From PALSA-1353 sp036267155 (GTDB taxonomy: Bacteria > Planctomycetota > Phycisphaerae > Tepidisphaerales > Tepidisphaeraceae), in the NCBI GenBank assembly GCA_036267155.1, contig DATAWP010000007.1:1-64000 (forward strand): DNA of 64,000 bases. The letters are read 5' to 3'. The translations under genes and the position numbers were made by a program. Positions 25,546-34,281 of this stretch are shown here, in pieces; position 1 is the first letter of the stretch, and every line of letters begins with the position of its first letter. Under the pieces are notes generated by a model. That model was given only the letters and a program-made list of their open reading frames with translations. It ran no database searches and was not told the DNA's origin.

Positions 25546-26658
25546 CGATGGATCCCAAACCTGCGGCTGGCGCAGGTCATCCGCCAGCGCCGGATCGGCC
25601 GCCTGATAATAAAACGGCCAGTAAGGATTTTTCTGGCGGTAGGGCGCGAAACGATCGAACGATCGCATCTTCGGCAGATCGCATCCAAGATGATCGAGGA
25701 TATCGATCTTTTCCGCTGCACATCGGCGAAGTGCGGCCCGCAACAGGTCAGGCAGCAGATCGCAATCCGGTTCGACGCTCTGGTAATCGACCAGTCTCAT
25801 GCGGCGCATGCCCTCCTCCCGGTCCTGCCGCTTCAGGATGCAATAGGCGCGAAGCAGCCCGTCGCGAGAAGCGGTGAAAATCCACAGGCGTCCTCTGCGC
25901 ATCGGGATCGCGAAGTGCCATGAGAGAGCCTGGCTGTCCCGCCAGGCGAGCAGTTTCTCGGGGTTTTGCCGAAGGAGTTCGTCCCAGAACGAGTCGAAGC
26001 GCGAGTCGAACCTGTCCGTCTCCGCGATGACAACCGAACCGGCAGCGGCCGGCAGGGATTTGCGGAAAAGTGCATCCTTCGCCCACAGCGCACCCGCCGC
26101 GGGGTGGGCCAGGAGACCGGCAAGCGGCACGCCCATTTTCCCCAGCGCTTTGTGCGCGAAGCCGCGATAGCCAGTGATCCAATACGCGATGGTCCGCCAA
26201 TCGCCGAGCGGAACGCGGGTGGCCAACTCGTTGAGCGTTCCCGTCGCCATCGGTCCTACCGTGGTATTGATGAACAGGTCGGCTCCGCTTTGGTTGAAGT
26301 ATTCGTCCATGAGCAGGAGGGAGAAACCGCGATATTCGCCGGAGACAACCCAGGCCCGGCCGTTGGCCGAGATCAACTCGCGGCCACGAAATCGGTACAT
26401 CGAAGGGACATTCATCACCGAGCCGACCACGTGTCCGCCGGCGTCTTCCAGCACCCATCCGATCGGCCAGTTCTGGTTGAGACGCGGCCACAGGGGGTTT
26501 TCCAGCCAGACGCCGCGCCAATCGTGCTCCGGCTGGGTGTCCAGTGAATGTGACGATTCCAGCCGGGCGATCTGTGGGTAATCATCGAAGCGCGCAAGCC
26601 GCAGTCGCGGCGGTGAGAGCCGCGGCGATTTTGCGGGTGATGGCGTCTGGGTCCTCAC
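25516..26658 (-). CDS. GNAT-like N-acyltransferase of the NRPS-like locus
   Basis: A 380-residue soluble protein. The N-terminal half reads as a GNAT fold: LRLARFDDYPQIARLES, IGWVLEDAGGHVVGSVMNVP and the acceptor-helix region SGEYRGFSLLLMDEY. The second half (WRDSQALSWHFAIP, LRAYCILKRQ, VDYQSVEPD) suggests another GNAT-like lobe, as in tandem or FemAB-type transferases. The start overlaps the P450 stop (4 bp), so it belongs to the same operon. A role transferring the activated or hydroxylated leucyl group, or acylating it, is inference. Confidence 0.7.
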   Translation of the reverse strand: MRTQTPSPAKSPRLSPPRLRLARFDDYPQIARLESSHSLDTQPEHDWRGVWLENPLWPRLNQNWPIGWVLEDAGGHVVGSVMNVPSMYRFRGRELISANGRAWVVSGEYRGFSLLLMDEYFNQSGADLFINTTVGPMATGTLNELATRVPLGDWRTIAYWITGYRGFAHKALGKMGVPLAGLLAHPAAGALWAKDALFRKSLPAAAGSVVIAETDRFDSRFDSFWDELLRQNPEKLLAWRDSQALSWHFAIPMRRGRLWIFTASRDGLLRAYCILKRQDREEGMRRMRLVDYQSVEPDCDLLPDLLRAALRRCAAEKIDILDHLGCDLPKMRSFDRFAPYRQKNPYWPFYYQAADPALADDLRQPQVWDPSSFDGDASFE

Positions 26659-27896
26659 AGGTTCGAGCCATACGACAGCGGCAAAGACTTCAGGCCGCGC
26701 AGGCCAAGGTTTTCGCGCCAGACAAGCCGATCGCCGGTCAATTGAAGCGTTGGAAATCGGCGCAGGAGCGTTTCAAATGCGATGTGCCCTTCGAGGCGGG
26801 CTAGCGGCGCTCCAAAGCAAAAGTGAGCGGCCCAGCCGAAGGCCAAATGCCGGTTGTCGGGCCGGTCGAAGTCCAGACGGTCCGGGTCGGGAAATCGCTG
26901 GGGGTCGCGATTGCCAGCGGCCATGACCGCGATCACCGCCTGTCGTTTGCGGATCGTTTTGCCCCCGAGCGTGACATCGTCCGGGGCCAGCCGCGCGGTG
27001 TGTTGGCTGGGGCTTTCGTACCGCAGCAGTTCCTCCACCGCGGCCGGCATGATCTCCGGCTCGTTTCGCAGCCGCGCCATGTGGTCCGGGTTGCGCAGCA
27101 GCGTGAGCATGCCGTTGCCGATTAAATTGGTCGTCGTTTCCAGTCCGCCGACCATGGTGACGATGCAATTCGCGACCACTTCTTCATCGCTCAGATGATC
27201 GCCGTCCACCTCGGTGGTCATCAGTGCGTGGATCAACCCATCCCGCGGGTTCTTCCGCTGCTCGCGGATGGCGTTGTGGAAATAATTGGCCAGCCCATCG
27301 ACCGCCTTGAGCACTCCGCCCAATCGGTCGGGGTTATGCTGAAAATTCCCCAGCATCTCGGCGAACGTGACGGACCAATCCTTGAGTTGGCCGTGGTCGT
27401 CAACCGGCGCCCCAAGCAGTTCGGCGGTCACGATGGCCGGCAACGGCTCGGCGAAGTCGGCCAGCAGATCCATTCGCCCGCCGCCGCGCGCGTAAATCTC
27501 ATCGATCAGCTTCGTGGCGATTTCCTGGATATGTCCTCGCATGAGCCGGACTCGGGCAGGCACAAACGCCGCCCCGGCCAGCTTCCGCAGGCGAGTGTGC
27601 GCCGGCGCGTCCATGAAAAGCATCTGCTTGACCATCACCTTGGCGATGGGGCTGACTTCCGGCGCACCCAACGCTTCGAAATACTGCGGCGACGGCGTGC
27701 GCTCGGCGGAAAACCGGGTCAGGACGGTAATCACATCTTCGTATCGCGTGACAATCCAGGCGTGGAGGTACGGGTCCCAGTGGACCGGGTCGTGCGAGCG
27801 CAGCCGCTGATACAGCGGATAAGGATTCGCCAGCACCTCCGGGTCGAGAAGGTGATAAAGACTCAAGGGTTCTTCCGCCGCACTGACGGTTTTCAT
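26655..27896 (-). CDS. Cytochrome P450
   Basis: A 413-residue soluble bacterial P450. I-helix oxygen-activating motif GGLETTTN, EELLRYESP for the ExxR salt bridge, and the heme-binding loop FGWAAHFCFGAPLAR with axial Cys360. Other features are MLFMDAPAHTRLRKLAGAAF (C helix) and GNRDPQRFPDPD. The I-helix has Glu-Thr-Thr, as in many class I P450s. It lies between the A-T gene and the GNAT gene with 4-bp overlaps on both sides. P450s paired with stand-alone A-T proteins commonly beta-hydroxylate the carrier-bound amino acid; here that would be leucine. No redox partner is nearby. Confidence 0.93.
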   Translation of the reverse strand: MKTVSAAEEPLSLYHLLDPEVLANPYPLYQRLRSHDPVHWDPYLHAWIVTRYEDVITVLTRFSAERTPSPQYFEALGAPEVSPIAKVMVKQMLFMDAPAHTRLRKLAGAAFVPARVRLMRGHIQEIATKLIDEIYARGGGRMDLLADFAEPLPAIVTAELLGAPVDDHGQLKDWSVTFAEMLGNFQHNPDRLGGVLKAVDGLANYFHNAIREQRKNPRDGLIHALMTTEVDGDHLSDEEVVANCIVTMVGGLETTTNLIGNGMLTLLRNPDHMARLRNEPEIMPAAVEELLRYESPSQHTARLAPDDVTLGGKTIRKRQAVIAVMAAGNRDPQRFPDPDRLDFDRPDNRHLAFGWAAHFCFGAPLARLEGHIAFETLLRRFPTLQLTGDRLVWRENLGLRGLKSLPLSYGSNL

Positions 27897-29731
27897 CGGC
27901 TTGCCTCGACCAGGCGCGCCACCGCGGCCGACAGCCCGGCGACCGTCGGCGCGTCGAAAAGCTGCCGAAGCGTTAGCTTCACGCCGAACATGTCCCGCAA
28001 CCTCGCCACGAGTTGCACGCCCAGCATCGAGTGGCCGCCGAGCATGAAGAAGTTGTCGTCGATCGCAACCGCCGGTTGGCCGAGCAGCGACGCCACCATG
28101 GCGGCGATCTTCGCTTGAAGCCCGTCGTCCGGGCTTGGCGCGGCGGCAGTATCACGGTTTCGAAGCACGTTATCCGCAGTGGGCGCCGGCAGGGCCGATT
28201 TGTCGAGCTTTCCGTTGGCCGTCATCGGCAACGTCGAGATCGTCACGTAGCGAGCCGGGATCATGTAATCCGGCAGTCGCGTGGCGAGAAACTCGCGCAG
28301 GTCCGAGGCGGTGAGCCGCACGTTGCGGGCAGCAACCACGTAAGCAACGAGGATCGGCCCATCCGCGGTGTCGCAAACCACGGCCGCGCTGGCTTCGATT
28401 CCCGGATAACGGTCCAGGCAGGCGACGATCTCGCCAAGTTCAACCCGATATCCGCGAATCTTGACCTGTTCATCCAGACGGCCCAGAAATGCGATCTCTC
28501 CGCTGGCCAGCAGGCGGGCACGATCGCCCGTGCGATAGACACGCAGCGGCGGCCCGGAACGCGGCGAGTACGTCACGAATCGGCTCGCCGTAAGCTCGGG
28601 ATTGTTTCGATACCCACGTCCCACGAGCATGCCGCCGATGCACAGTTCCCCCGCCCCTCCCGGACTCACCGGGCGTAATTCTTCGTCCAGAATCAGCACC
28701 ACGGCGTTGGTGATCGGCCGGCCGATGGACGGCGGACCGCTGGCATCCGCGTCCGGCGCGACCGTTCCCGATGTGGCCACGACCGTGCATTCGCTCGGAC
28801 CGTAATTGTTGACAAGGACGAACGGCAGCCCGGCGATCGGCCTGCGGTGCAGCGTATCAGCGCCGGTGAGCAAAATCCGAAATGCCGAATCCGCAGGCCA
28901 GCTTTCGCCGAGCAATTGTTCGGCCAGCACGGTTGGGACAAAGCTGAGGGTAATTCTTTCGGCAACGATCCAGTCGCGAAGGGCCTGCGCCGAGCGGCGG
29001 GTCAATTCATCGGCGAAGTGCAGGCTCGCGCCGGCGGTGAGGTACGGCCAAATCTCCCACCCCGCGGCGTCAAACCCCAGCCCGGCGACCTGGCTGGCCC
29101 GGTCGGCGGCGGTGACGTTGAATGCGCTTTGGTGCCACTCGATCAGATTGCACAGGTTTGCATGGGTGATCTCCACGCCCTTGGGCCGGCCCGTGGAACC
29201 CGATGTGTACACCACATAAGCCAGGCTGCTGGGAATCGGCTCGACGCAGATTGGATTCGTCGGCTGCGTCGCGATTGACGGCGCATCCGATCCGTCGATC
29301 TCAATCGCCCGCCATCCGGCCGGCTTTAATCCCCGCGCCTTTTGCCGGTGCGTGACCAGCAAAATCGCCCCCGAGTCCGCGAGGATGAACGACGCCCGAT
29401 CCGCCGGCGTGGAAGCGTCCAGCGGCAAATACGCCGCCCCGGTTTTCAATATGGCCAGTGCCGCCACGACGAATTCCGCTGAACGCTCCAGCAAAAGTCC
29501 AATGCACGACTCCGGCCCGGCGCCCTCTTCCAGCAGAAAGGCCGCCAGTTGGTTGGCGCGGCACTCAAGTTCCGCGTACGTGAGATGGCCCACTCCGTCA
29601 ACAACGGCCAACTGCTGCGGCGCAGCCGCGGCGTGCGATGCGATGCGGGATGTAATCGAGACGGCAGGATTCTGCGCCGCGAGCGCTTCGCGCTCCGGAA
29701 ATGGCGCGCGCTGCAAAACAACAGATGACAT
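27893..29731 (-). CDS. NRPS-like adenylation-thiolation didomain, predicted leucine-specific
   Basis: 612 residues from the ATG at 29731, with GGAG about 10 bases upstream. The adenylation domain has LAYVVYTSGSTGRPKG (A3), GFDAAGWEIWPYL (A4), NNYGPSECT (A5), YRTGDRAR (A7), GRLDEQVKIRGYRVELGEI (A8) and the catalytic Lys in TANGKLDKSAL (A10). A thiolation domain ends the protein with FFMLGGHSM, phosphopantetheine Ser568. There is no condensation or thioesterase domain. Aligning by eye to the GrsA pocket gives D-A-W-F-L-G-N-V-V-K, the known code for leucine. It probably loads Leu onto its own carrier domain for the P450 and GNAT encoded behind it. Confidence 0.93.
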   Translation of the reverse strand: MSSVVLQRAPFPEREALAAQNPAVSITSRIASHAAAAPQQLAVVDGVGHLTYAELECRANQLAAFLLEEGAGPESCIGLLLERSAEFVVAALAILKTGAAYLPLDASTPADRASFILADSGAILLVTHRQKARGLKPAGWRAIEIDGSDAPSIATQPTNPICVEPIPSSLAYVVYTSGSTGRPKGVEITHANLCNLIEWHQSAFNVTAADRASQVAGLGFDAAGWEIWPYLTAGASLHFADELTRRSAQALRDWIVAERITLSFVPTVLAEQLLGESWPADSAFRILLTGADTLHRRPIAGLPFVLVNNYGPSECTVVATSGTVAPDADASGPPSIGRPITNAVVLILDEELRPVSPGGAGELCIGGMLVGRGYRNNPELTASRFVTYSPRSGPPLRVYRTGDRARLLASGEIAFLGRLDEQVKIRGYRVELGEIVACLDRYPGIEASAAVVCDTADGPILVAYVVAARNVRLTASDLREFLATRLPDYMIPARYVTISTLPMTANGKLDKSALPAPTADNVLRNRDTAAAPSPDDGLQAKIAAMVASLLGQPAVAIDDNFFMLGGHSMLGVQLVARLRDMFGVKLTLRQLFDAPTVAGLSAAVARLVEASR

Positions 29732-30043
29732 TTTTCTCCACTCCTCAGACGTTCCCCCTCTGCGACCGATTAAAAAATCGAATTGCGGACCCCGCAAATC
29801 AACCACGGGCGCCCGTTCGAAGCGATCCCAGCAAGTGTCTAATAATATGGTGACCCGACTTCGAGAAATGTACATTCGAATTTAATGCGAAACAAGGTCC
29901 GATTGTGTCTTTCTTTGCCCCATCGGACATCCGACAACGTATCTGGGCAAAATTTTTCGTATATTAATATCAACTCCCGCAGACCCCACTTTATTCCTGT
30001 ATCTTGCGTGATTTAGCTTTTCGAGAGGGCAATCCGGATTCAA
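29732..30043. other. Upstream region of the A-T/P450/GNAT operon
   Basis: About 310 bp between the A-T start codon and the tRNA gene. It is relatively AT-rich around 29820-29990 and is the expected promoter region of the leftward operon. A hydrophilic in-frame extension of the A-T frame runs to 29875 but lacks homology-like character. No convincing -35/-10 pair or operator was fixed. Confidence 0.45.
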
Positions 30044-30117
30044 CGCACCCGGCAGGATTCGAACCTGCGACCGGCGGATTAGAAATCCGCTGCTCTATCC
30101 AACTGAGCTACGGGTGC
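30044..30117 (-). tRNA. tRNA-Arg (anticodon TCT)
   Basis: The minus strand folds as a normal cloverleaf. Acceptor stem gcacccg/cgggtgc, D arm with GTAGCTCAGTTGGATAGAGC, anticodon arm gcgga-tttctaa-tccgc with TCT (plus-strand 30081-30083), T arm gcagg-ttcgaat-cctgc, and discriminator G. CCA is not encoded. It reads AGA codons as arginine. Confidence 0.96.
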
Positions 30118-30167
30118 TCACAATCCCTCAATGTACGCCTGCCAAGGGCTTTTTCAAACAGGCTTTT

Positions 30168-31553
30168 TCAAACCGGCGAGGCAAGACCCCTGATAGCGTC
30201 GGCAGCGGGACGGTGGCGTGGTATCCGCGTAGCGGCGATCGACCAGCAGGCGGTGGCGATCACTAAATAATAATAGTTGCAAAAAGCCTGCTTATTGAAT
30301 TCGAAAAAGGCCAGGTACGTGAAAGTCAGGGCCGTGGCGAAGCCGGCCGGGGAATGCACCGCCCGGCGCAGACCCAGCGCGATCGCGATCGCCAGCGGCG
30401 GCAGCGAGGTCCACATCGGAAGCCTCAGTTTGTGCGTATGGTTGAAGACGAATACGAGGTAGCTCAGTGCATCAGTGCGGAACGGCTGGAGGAACTGGAA
30501 TTCCACCACCGAGCGGAAAAAGGCCGCGGGATTCCAAACGAAAAATGGCAGATTGATGACGGCAACCACCAGGCCGGCTTTGACCAGCATATCGCGAAAC
30601 GCCTTCCAATAATCCGGGCCATCCAGAAGCAGCGGAAGCAGCGGGATGGCCAGCACCGCATATTGCTTGGTGGACAAATACAATCCCAAGCACCAGGGCA
30701 GCGCCTTGGGCCAGCGGCAGGCGCAGAACATCGTGAGCGAAAAAGTCAGGACCAGCAGGGGCTCGGTCCAGGCGAGGTCCAGCACGTAAATCGCCCGCGG
30801 GGTGAGGAGAAAAATGACAGCGGCCAAAGGGCCGATTCGGCCCGGGCGGGCGGCGGCCATCAGGATCGCCGACAGGCCCACGGCGATCACCATGGCGTAA
30901 CGCACGTCGCCGCCGATCAGTTGGGCCGGCAGGACCATCAGAAGGCTCAGGGGCAAATAGGGGAATCCGACCGTGAGCATGCCGTGGGCGTCCACGACGC
31001 CGGGACCGTAAAACGGCGTGCCCGGCGGATAAACGCTGGGATATCGGAACGTGTAAGGATTCAGCCCATGCGACAAGGCCCAGGAGCCGGTGGCCTGGAA
31101 GTTGAACACGTCGATGCCGGGGAATTTTGAGTGAGCGTTGAAAGCGATTTCTCCCGCGAAGAAAAACGCCCCGGCCATGATGAACATCAGCGGCAAGCGC
31201 AATCCGCGCAGCGGGAAGAATTGCGCCAAGCCGAGCACGGCAATCGTCGCCAGCGCAAGGGTGATTTGCCGGTCGGAGCTGGTCTCGCGCAAAAGCAGAT
31301 ACGCCTCGATGGCGATGCAGGCCGCCAGCGTCAGCGGCAATACCCGGCGGCAAAATGCTTCGAGTCGCGCATAAGCGGGCAAAACGACTGCAACAAGACC
31401 AAAAATGCTGCTGACCGTCAGCCAGATCAGGGCCCACTTGGTGTAGGTTCCCAGCTTGATGTTGATGGCATAACCGAGAGTTAGCGCGAGCAAGGCCAGA
31501 GCCAATGCGGTGACGGCGCGGTCCTGTGGATGGCTCTGAATCTGTCGGTTCAC
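30168..31553 (-). CDS. Polytopic membrane protein, GT-C/DUF2029-like
   Basis: 461 residues with about twelve hydrophobic helices. After the first helices a periplasmic segment carries FPGIDVFNFQATGSWALSHG, then LNPYTFRYPSVYPP. An acidic residue after the early helices and the 'NPY.....YPP' pattern are typical of GT-C mannosyl/arabinosyltransferase relatives that use polyprenyl-phosphate donors. STKQYAVLAIPLLPLL and LAWTEPLLVLTFSLT are further helices. Substrate and acceptor are unknown. The gene ends about 50 bp from the tRNA gene. Confidence 0.75.
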   Translation of the reverse strand: MNRQIQSHPQDRAVTALALALLALTLGYAINIKLGTYTKWALIWLTVSSIFGLVAVVLPAYARLEAFCRRVLPLTLAACIAIEAYLLLRETSSDRQITLALATIAVLGLAQFFPLRGLRLPLMFIMAGAFFFAGEIAFNAHSKFPGIDVFNFQATGSWALSHGLNPYTFRYPSVYPPGTPFYGPGVVDAHGMLTVGFPYLPLSLLMVLPAQLIGGDVRYAMVIAVGLSAILMAAARPGRIGPLAAVIFLLTPRAIYVLDLAWTEPLLVLTFSLTMFCACRWPKALPWCLGLYLSTKQYAVLAIPLLPLLLDGPDYWKAFRDMLVKAGLVVAVINLPFFVWNPAAFFRSVVEFQFLQPFRTDALSYLVFVFNHTHKLRLPMWTSLPPLAIAIALGLRRAVHSPAGFATALTFTYLAFFEFNKQAFCNYYYLVIATACWSIAATRIPRHRPAADAIRGLASPV

Positions 31554-31661
31554 GCTTGGCGGACATGTATAACCGCCGCGCGGCCAAGCGTCACGTTATC
31601 GGGTCAAGACGCGTCTAAAGTGGACTCAGCGGCGGCTCGATGGAAGAGATGAGGAATACTC

Positions 31662-32138
31662 ATGAAGCTTCACGAGAAGCCCGCAAGGGCATCCGCATCC
31701 TGTTGTGCAAACGGTAAGCCAAATAGCCGCGGCGCTTCTGACCCGCAAAACCAGCGCGAAGGCGGCGAAGATCGGCGTCTGAGCGTGATCGATCGCCGCG
31801 GCGGCCTCGAGCGACGCCATAAGACGCGCGCGGAATCAGATTATACGGGACCGGAGCGCCGCGCCGCCGAGCGGCGGGAGACGACCGGGCTGGAACGCCG
31901 ACGCGGCCCCGGCCGCCGGCTGTCCGATGACCGACGCTGTGCCGAGGAGGGCGAAATGACCGCCGAGCAATTTGAATTCGTCATGGCCATCGAAACATAC
32001 AAAAAGGTCAACAAGCGGATGTACCCCACCTGGACGGAGGTGTTGGAGGTCGTTCAGCAGTTGGGGTATCGAAAGGTATCGCCCCGCAGCGTCGATCTGG
32101 CAAACGTGCCCGAACCGGCGCTCAGCAAAGCAGGCTAA
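31662..32138 (+). CDS. ERR-repeat protein with conserved C-terminal helix domain
   Basis: 158 residues in two parts. Residues 30-95 are a low-complexity basic stretch with repeated R-R pairs (GEDRRLSVIDRRGGLERRHK, GPERRAAERRE, LERRRGPGRRLSDDRR). Residues 97-158 are a compact helical domain, TAEQFEFVMAIETYKKVNKR and YPTWTEVLEVVQQLGYRKV, which resembles a small DNA-binding helix bundle. Arg-rich repeats suggest nucleic acid or anionic polymer binding. No named family was recognised. A strong terminator follows 32 bp downstream. Confidence 0.72.
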   Translation: MKLHEKPARASASCCANGKPNSRGASDPQNQREGGEDRRLSVIDRRGGLERRHKTRAESDYTGPERRAAERRETTGLERRRGPGRRLSDDRRCAEEGEMTAEQFEFVMAIETYKKVNKRMYPTWTEVLEVVQQLGYRKVSPRSVDLANVPEPALSKAG

Positions 32139-32170
32139 GCACGGGGGACGATGTTTTGTATCTGCGGGTG

Positions 32171-32200
32171 AAAGCCCACGGCGTCGCCGTGGGCTTTTTT
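32171..32200. terminator. Intrinsic terminator, possibly bidirectional
   Basis: aaagcccacgg-cgt-cgccgtgggctttttt: a stem of about 10 bp (agcccacgg / ccgtgggct) followed by six T on the plus strand and by a short T-run on the minus strand. It ends the ERR-repeat gene and abuts the stop codon of the small minus-strand frame next to it. Confidence 0.85.
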
Positions 32201-32370
32201 CATGGCGTGCCGAGCATGTTTGACAGCTCGGGAGCCCCGGCAATCCAGCAGCCGTCGGTCGCCAGTTCCGTCTCGACTGTGTAGATTCCCGCATGCTTCC
32301 GCGCCGCCTCGGGCGAAATATTAACAAGTCGCTCGGTGACTGCCCGAGCGGCGGACCATCGCCCATTCAA
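32200..32370 (-). CDS. Small hypothetical frame or 3' gene remnant
   Basis: 56 codons read leftward from a TTG at 32370: NGRWSAARAVTERLVNISPE, then AGIYTVETELATDGCWIAG, ending PELSNMLGTP. The amino-acid make-up looks protein-like and the stop touches the terminator shared with the ERR-repeat gene. There is no ATG, and a stop lies just upstream of the TTG, so this may be the surviving 3' end of a lost gene. The sequence to its right (32371-32586) holds no recognised gene. Confidence 0.35.
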   Translation of the reverse strand: MNGRWSAARAVTERLVNISPEAARKHAGIYTVETELATDGCWIAGAPELSNMLGTP

Positions 32371-32586
32371 AGATTAGCTCACGCAGAGACGCTGAGGCGT
32401 GAAATTTCTCTGCGCCGTGGCGACTTTCATGCCACTGCCGGCTTGGCGGCGGCGTTGAACACACATCCAGGATATCCTTGATTCTTCGCGCATGGGTCGG
32501 CTGGACGCTGCGGTCCTTTGCGCCGGATGCTTCGGCTTCGCCTCAACTCCCCGCGGGGGAATGTCCGATAAATCATCCATCTGACG

Positions 32587-34230
32587 ATGGATACGGCCAC
32601 ACTGACATTCCCGGATACCGCGGCCGCCGACCGTCTGGCGGCAGTCAATTTCCGCGCCAACCTCGCGGCACTCGGCCCGACTCAATCGGGCTTGGCTCAT
32701 CGCATCGGCGCCAGCCCCCCCGCCGTCGAGTGGATTTTCGCGCGGGATGGCTACCTCAGCGCCCGCACCGCGGCCGGCTGGTGGACCGGCTGTTCCGTGC
32801 CCCTGCGGGCGGCTCGGGAAATGCTCAAAAAACTGGAACTGATCGGGAGCGTGGGATGCTTCCTCCACCCCACTCATGCCGCACAAATCCGCGCCTGTTT
32901 TGAAAAACTCGGCGAGTCCCAGGCCCTGATCGCCGTCGTCCCGGACCTCGACTCGCTGGGGATGATTCTGCATTGCGAGGATTTCTCATCCGAGATCACC
33001 GCCGCTCGTCTTCATTTCGTCAGCGGAGACGATTGGGCGAATCAACTCGGCGATCTGTTTGCGCTGCATCCCGGCTTGCCGCTGCCGCAGCAATTCGTCC
33101 GCACCGTGCTTTTGGATGATGCGGAAATGGCTCCGTTCAGTTGCGAAGCCCAGGCGATCATTTCACGGGAAACGTCGCGCCGGGCCGAGCGATTGACGGA
33201 GATTTTTGCCGGCGCCGCCAAACGATCGCGAAACGGGCGTGTGATTGTGCTGGCCGGATCGCGGTTTAACCTCGGCGATCTGTCGAATGTCGCGCTGCGA
33301 TCGGCGCTTCTGGCCGAGGGGAATGATTCGTCATTTGTGCCGTTCGATCCGGATCATCCGTTGACGGCTTCGCCGCTGGCGCTCGCGGAGGCCGCGGCGG
33401 AAGCAGACGCCATCGTTGCCGCCGATCTGTTTCGATCCGATTTGCCCGGCATCGTTGCGCCGCAAACCGCGTGGATCACATGGCTCACGAATGGCCGGAT
33501 CGTCGCGCCCGATCCGCAGAACCCGATGGATGGGCTGCTGCTGGCCGATCCGCAATGGCGTCAGAGCGCGCTGGACGGCGGCTGGCCAGCGGAACGGGTC
33601 CGGGTGGCCGCCTGGCCATGCGTCGTTCCGCCACCGAATAGGCCGCATTCCACCGGCATCGTCGGGCTGCTGACTGATATCCGCGCGATTGAAATTCCGC
33701 AGCATGTGAAGGACTTTTCGAGCCAACTGCTGTTGTGGGAGATGATCGAAAATGAATTATCGAATCGGCCATTGTCGCTGGGCGGGAATCCCGAGGAATA
33801 TCTGCTGGCCCGCATGAAGCGATTCAATATTGCCGACGAAGGCTTCGACCGCGCCCTATTTTTCGAACGGCTGATTGCGCCCGCCTACAAAATGGGACTT
33901 GCGCGTTTTTTGTTGCGCGGCGGGATTCGCCTGGCCGCCTTCGGACGAGGCTGGAAAGAAATTCCGGAATTCGGACCCGTCGCCAGAGGCTCCATCGCGA
34001 ATCTCGGCAATCTGGTTGATGCGATTTCGGAATGCGATGCCCTGCTTGAGCCATTCCCCGGATGCCACGCAACGGTGGAGCCGTTGCCATTGCCGGTCGT
34101 TCGACCGATGAGTTTTTCAGCCGACGCTTTGAAAGGAGAAATTCACCGAATGTTGAATTGCAACTCTCCATCGGCGTCTGCCCGCCTCAATCCGCTGAGT
34201 CGGGAAATAATTCAGTCCCTGCGGCGATAG
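32587..34230 (+). CDS. Glycosyltransferase-like protein of unknown function
   Basis: 547 residues, soluble, no signal peptide. The first third suggests an alpha/beta sugar-binding lobe (ALIAVVPDLDSLGMILHCED). The middle has NGRVIVLAGSRFNLGDLSN, and the end has RLAAFGRGWKEIPEFGPVAR followed by LVDAISECDALLEPFPG. That last part resembles the C-terminal 'host-of-the-tower' segment of CgeB-like glycosyltransferases. No catalytic motif is certain. It lies 51 bp upstream of hldE, so a role in envelope sugar assembly is plausible but inferred. Confidence 0.6.
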   Translation: MDTATLTFPDTAAADRLAAVNFRANLAALGPTQSGLAHRIGASPPAVEWIFARDGYLSARTAAGWWTGCSVPLRAAREMLKKLELIGSVGCFLHPTHAAQIRACFEKLGESQALIAVVPDLDSLGMILHCEDFSSEITAARLHFVSGDDWANQLGDLFALHPGLPLPQQFVRTVLLDDAEMAPFSCEAQAIISRETSRRAERLTEIFAGAAKRSRNGRVIVLAGSRFNLGDLSNVALRSALLAEGNDSSFVPFDPDHPLTASPLALAEAAAEADAIVAADLFRSDLPGIVAPQTAWITWLTNGRIVAPDPQNPMDGLLLADPQWRQSALDGGWPAERVRVAAWPCVVPPPNRPHSTGIVGLLTDIRAIEIPQHVKDFSSQLLLWEMIENELSNRPLSLGGNPEEYLLARMKRFNIADEGFDRALFFERLIAPAYKMGLARFLLRGGIRLAAFGRGWKEIPEFGPVARGSIANLGNLVDAISECDALLEPFPGCHATVEPLPLPVVRPMSFSADALKGEIHRMLNCNSPSASARLNPLSREIIQSLRR

Positions 34231-34281
34231 CTCGACCTCGAAAAACTAGCAACTCTCACCCCATTTTGTACCATCATTGTC

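Noticed and set aside
32371..32460. Sequence resembling the common 'cgcagagacgctgag' intergenic repeat
   Set aside because: Only one weak copy was seen in this window, so it cannot be called a repeat from this sequence alone.
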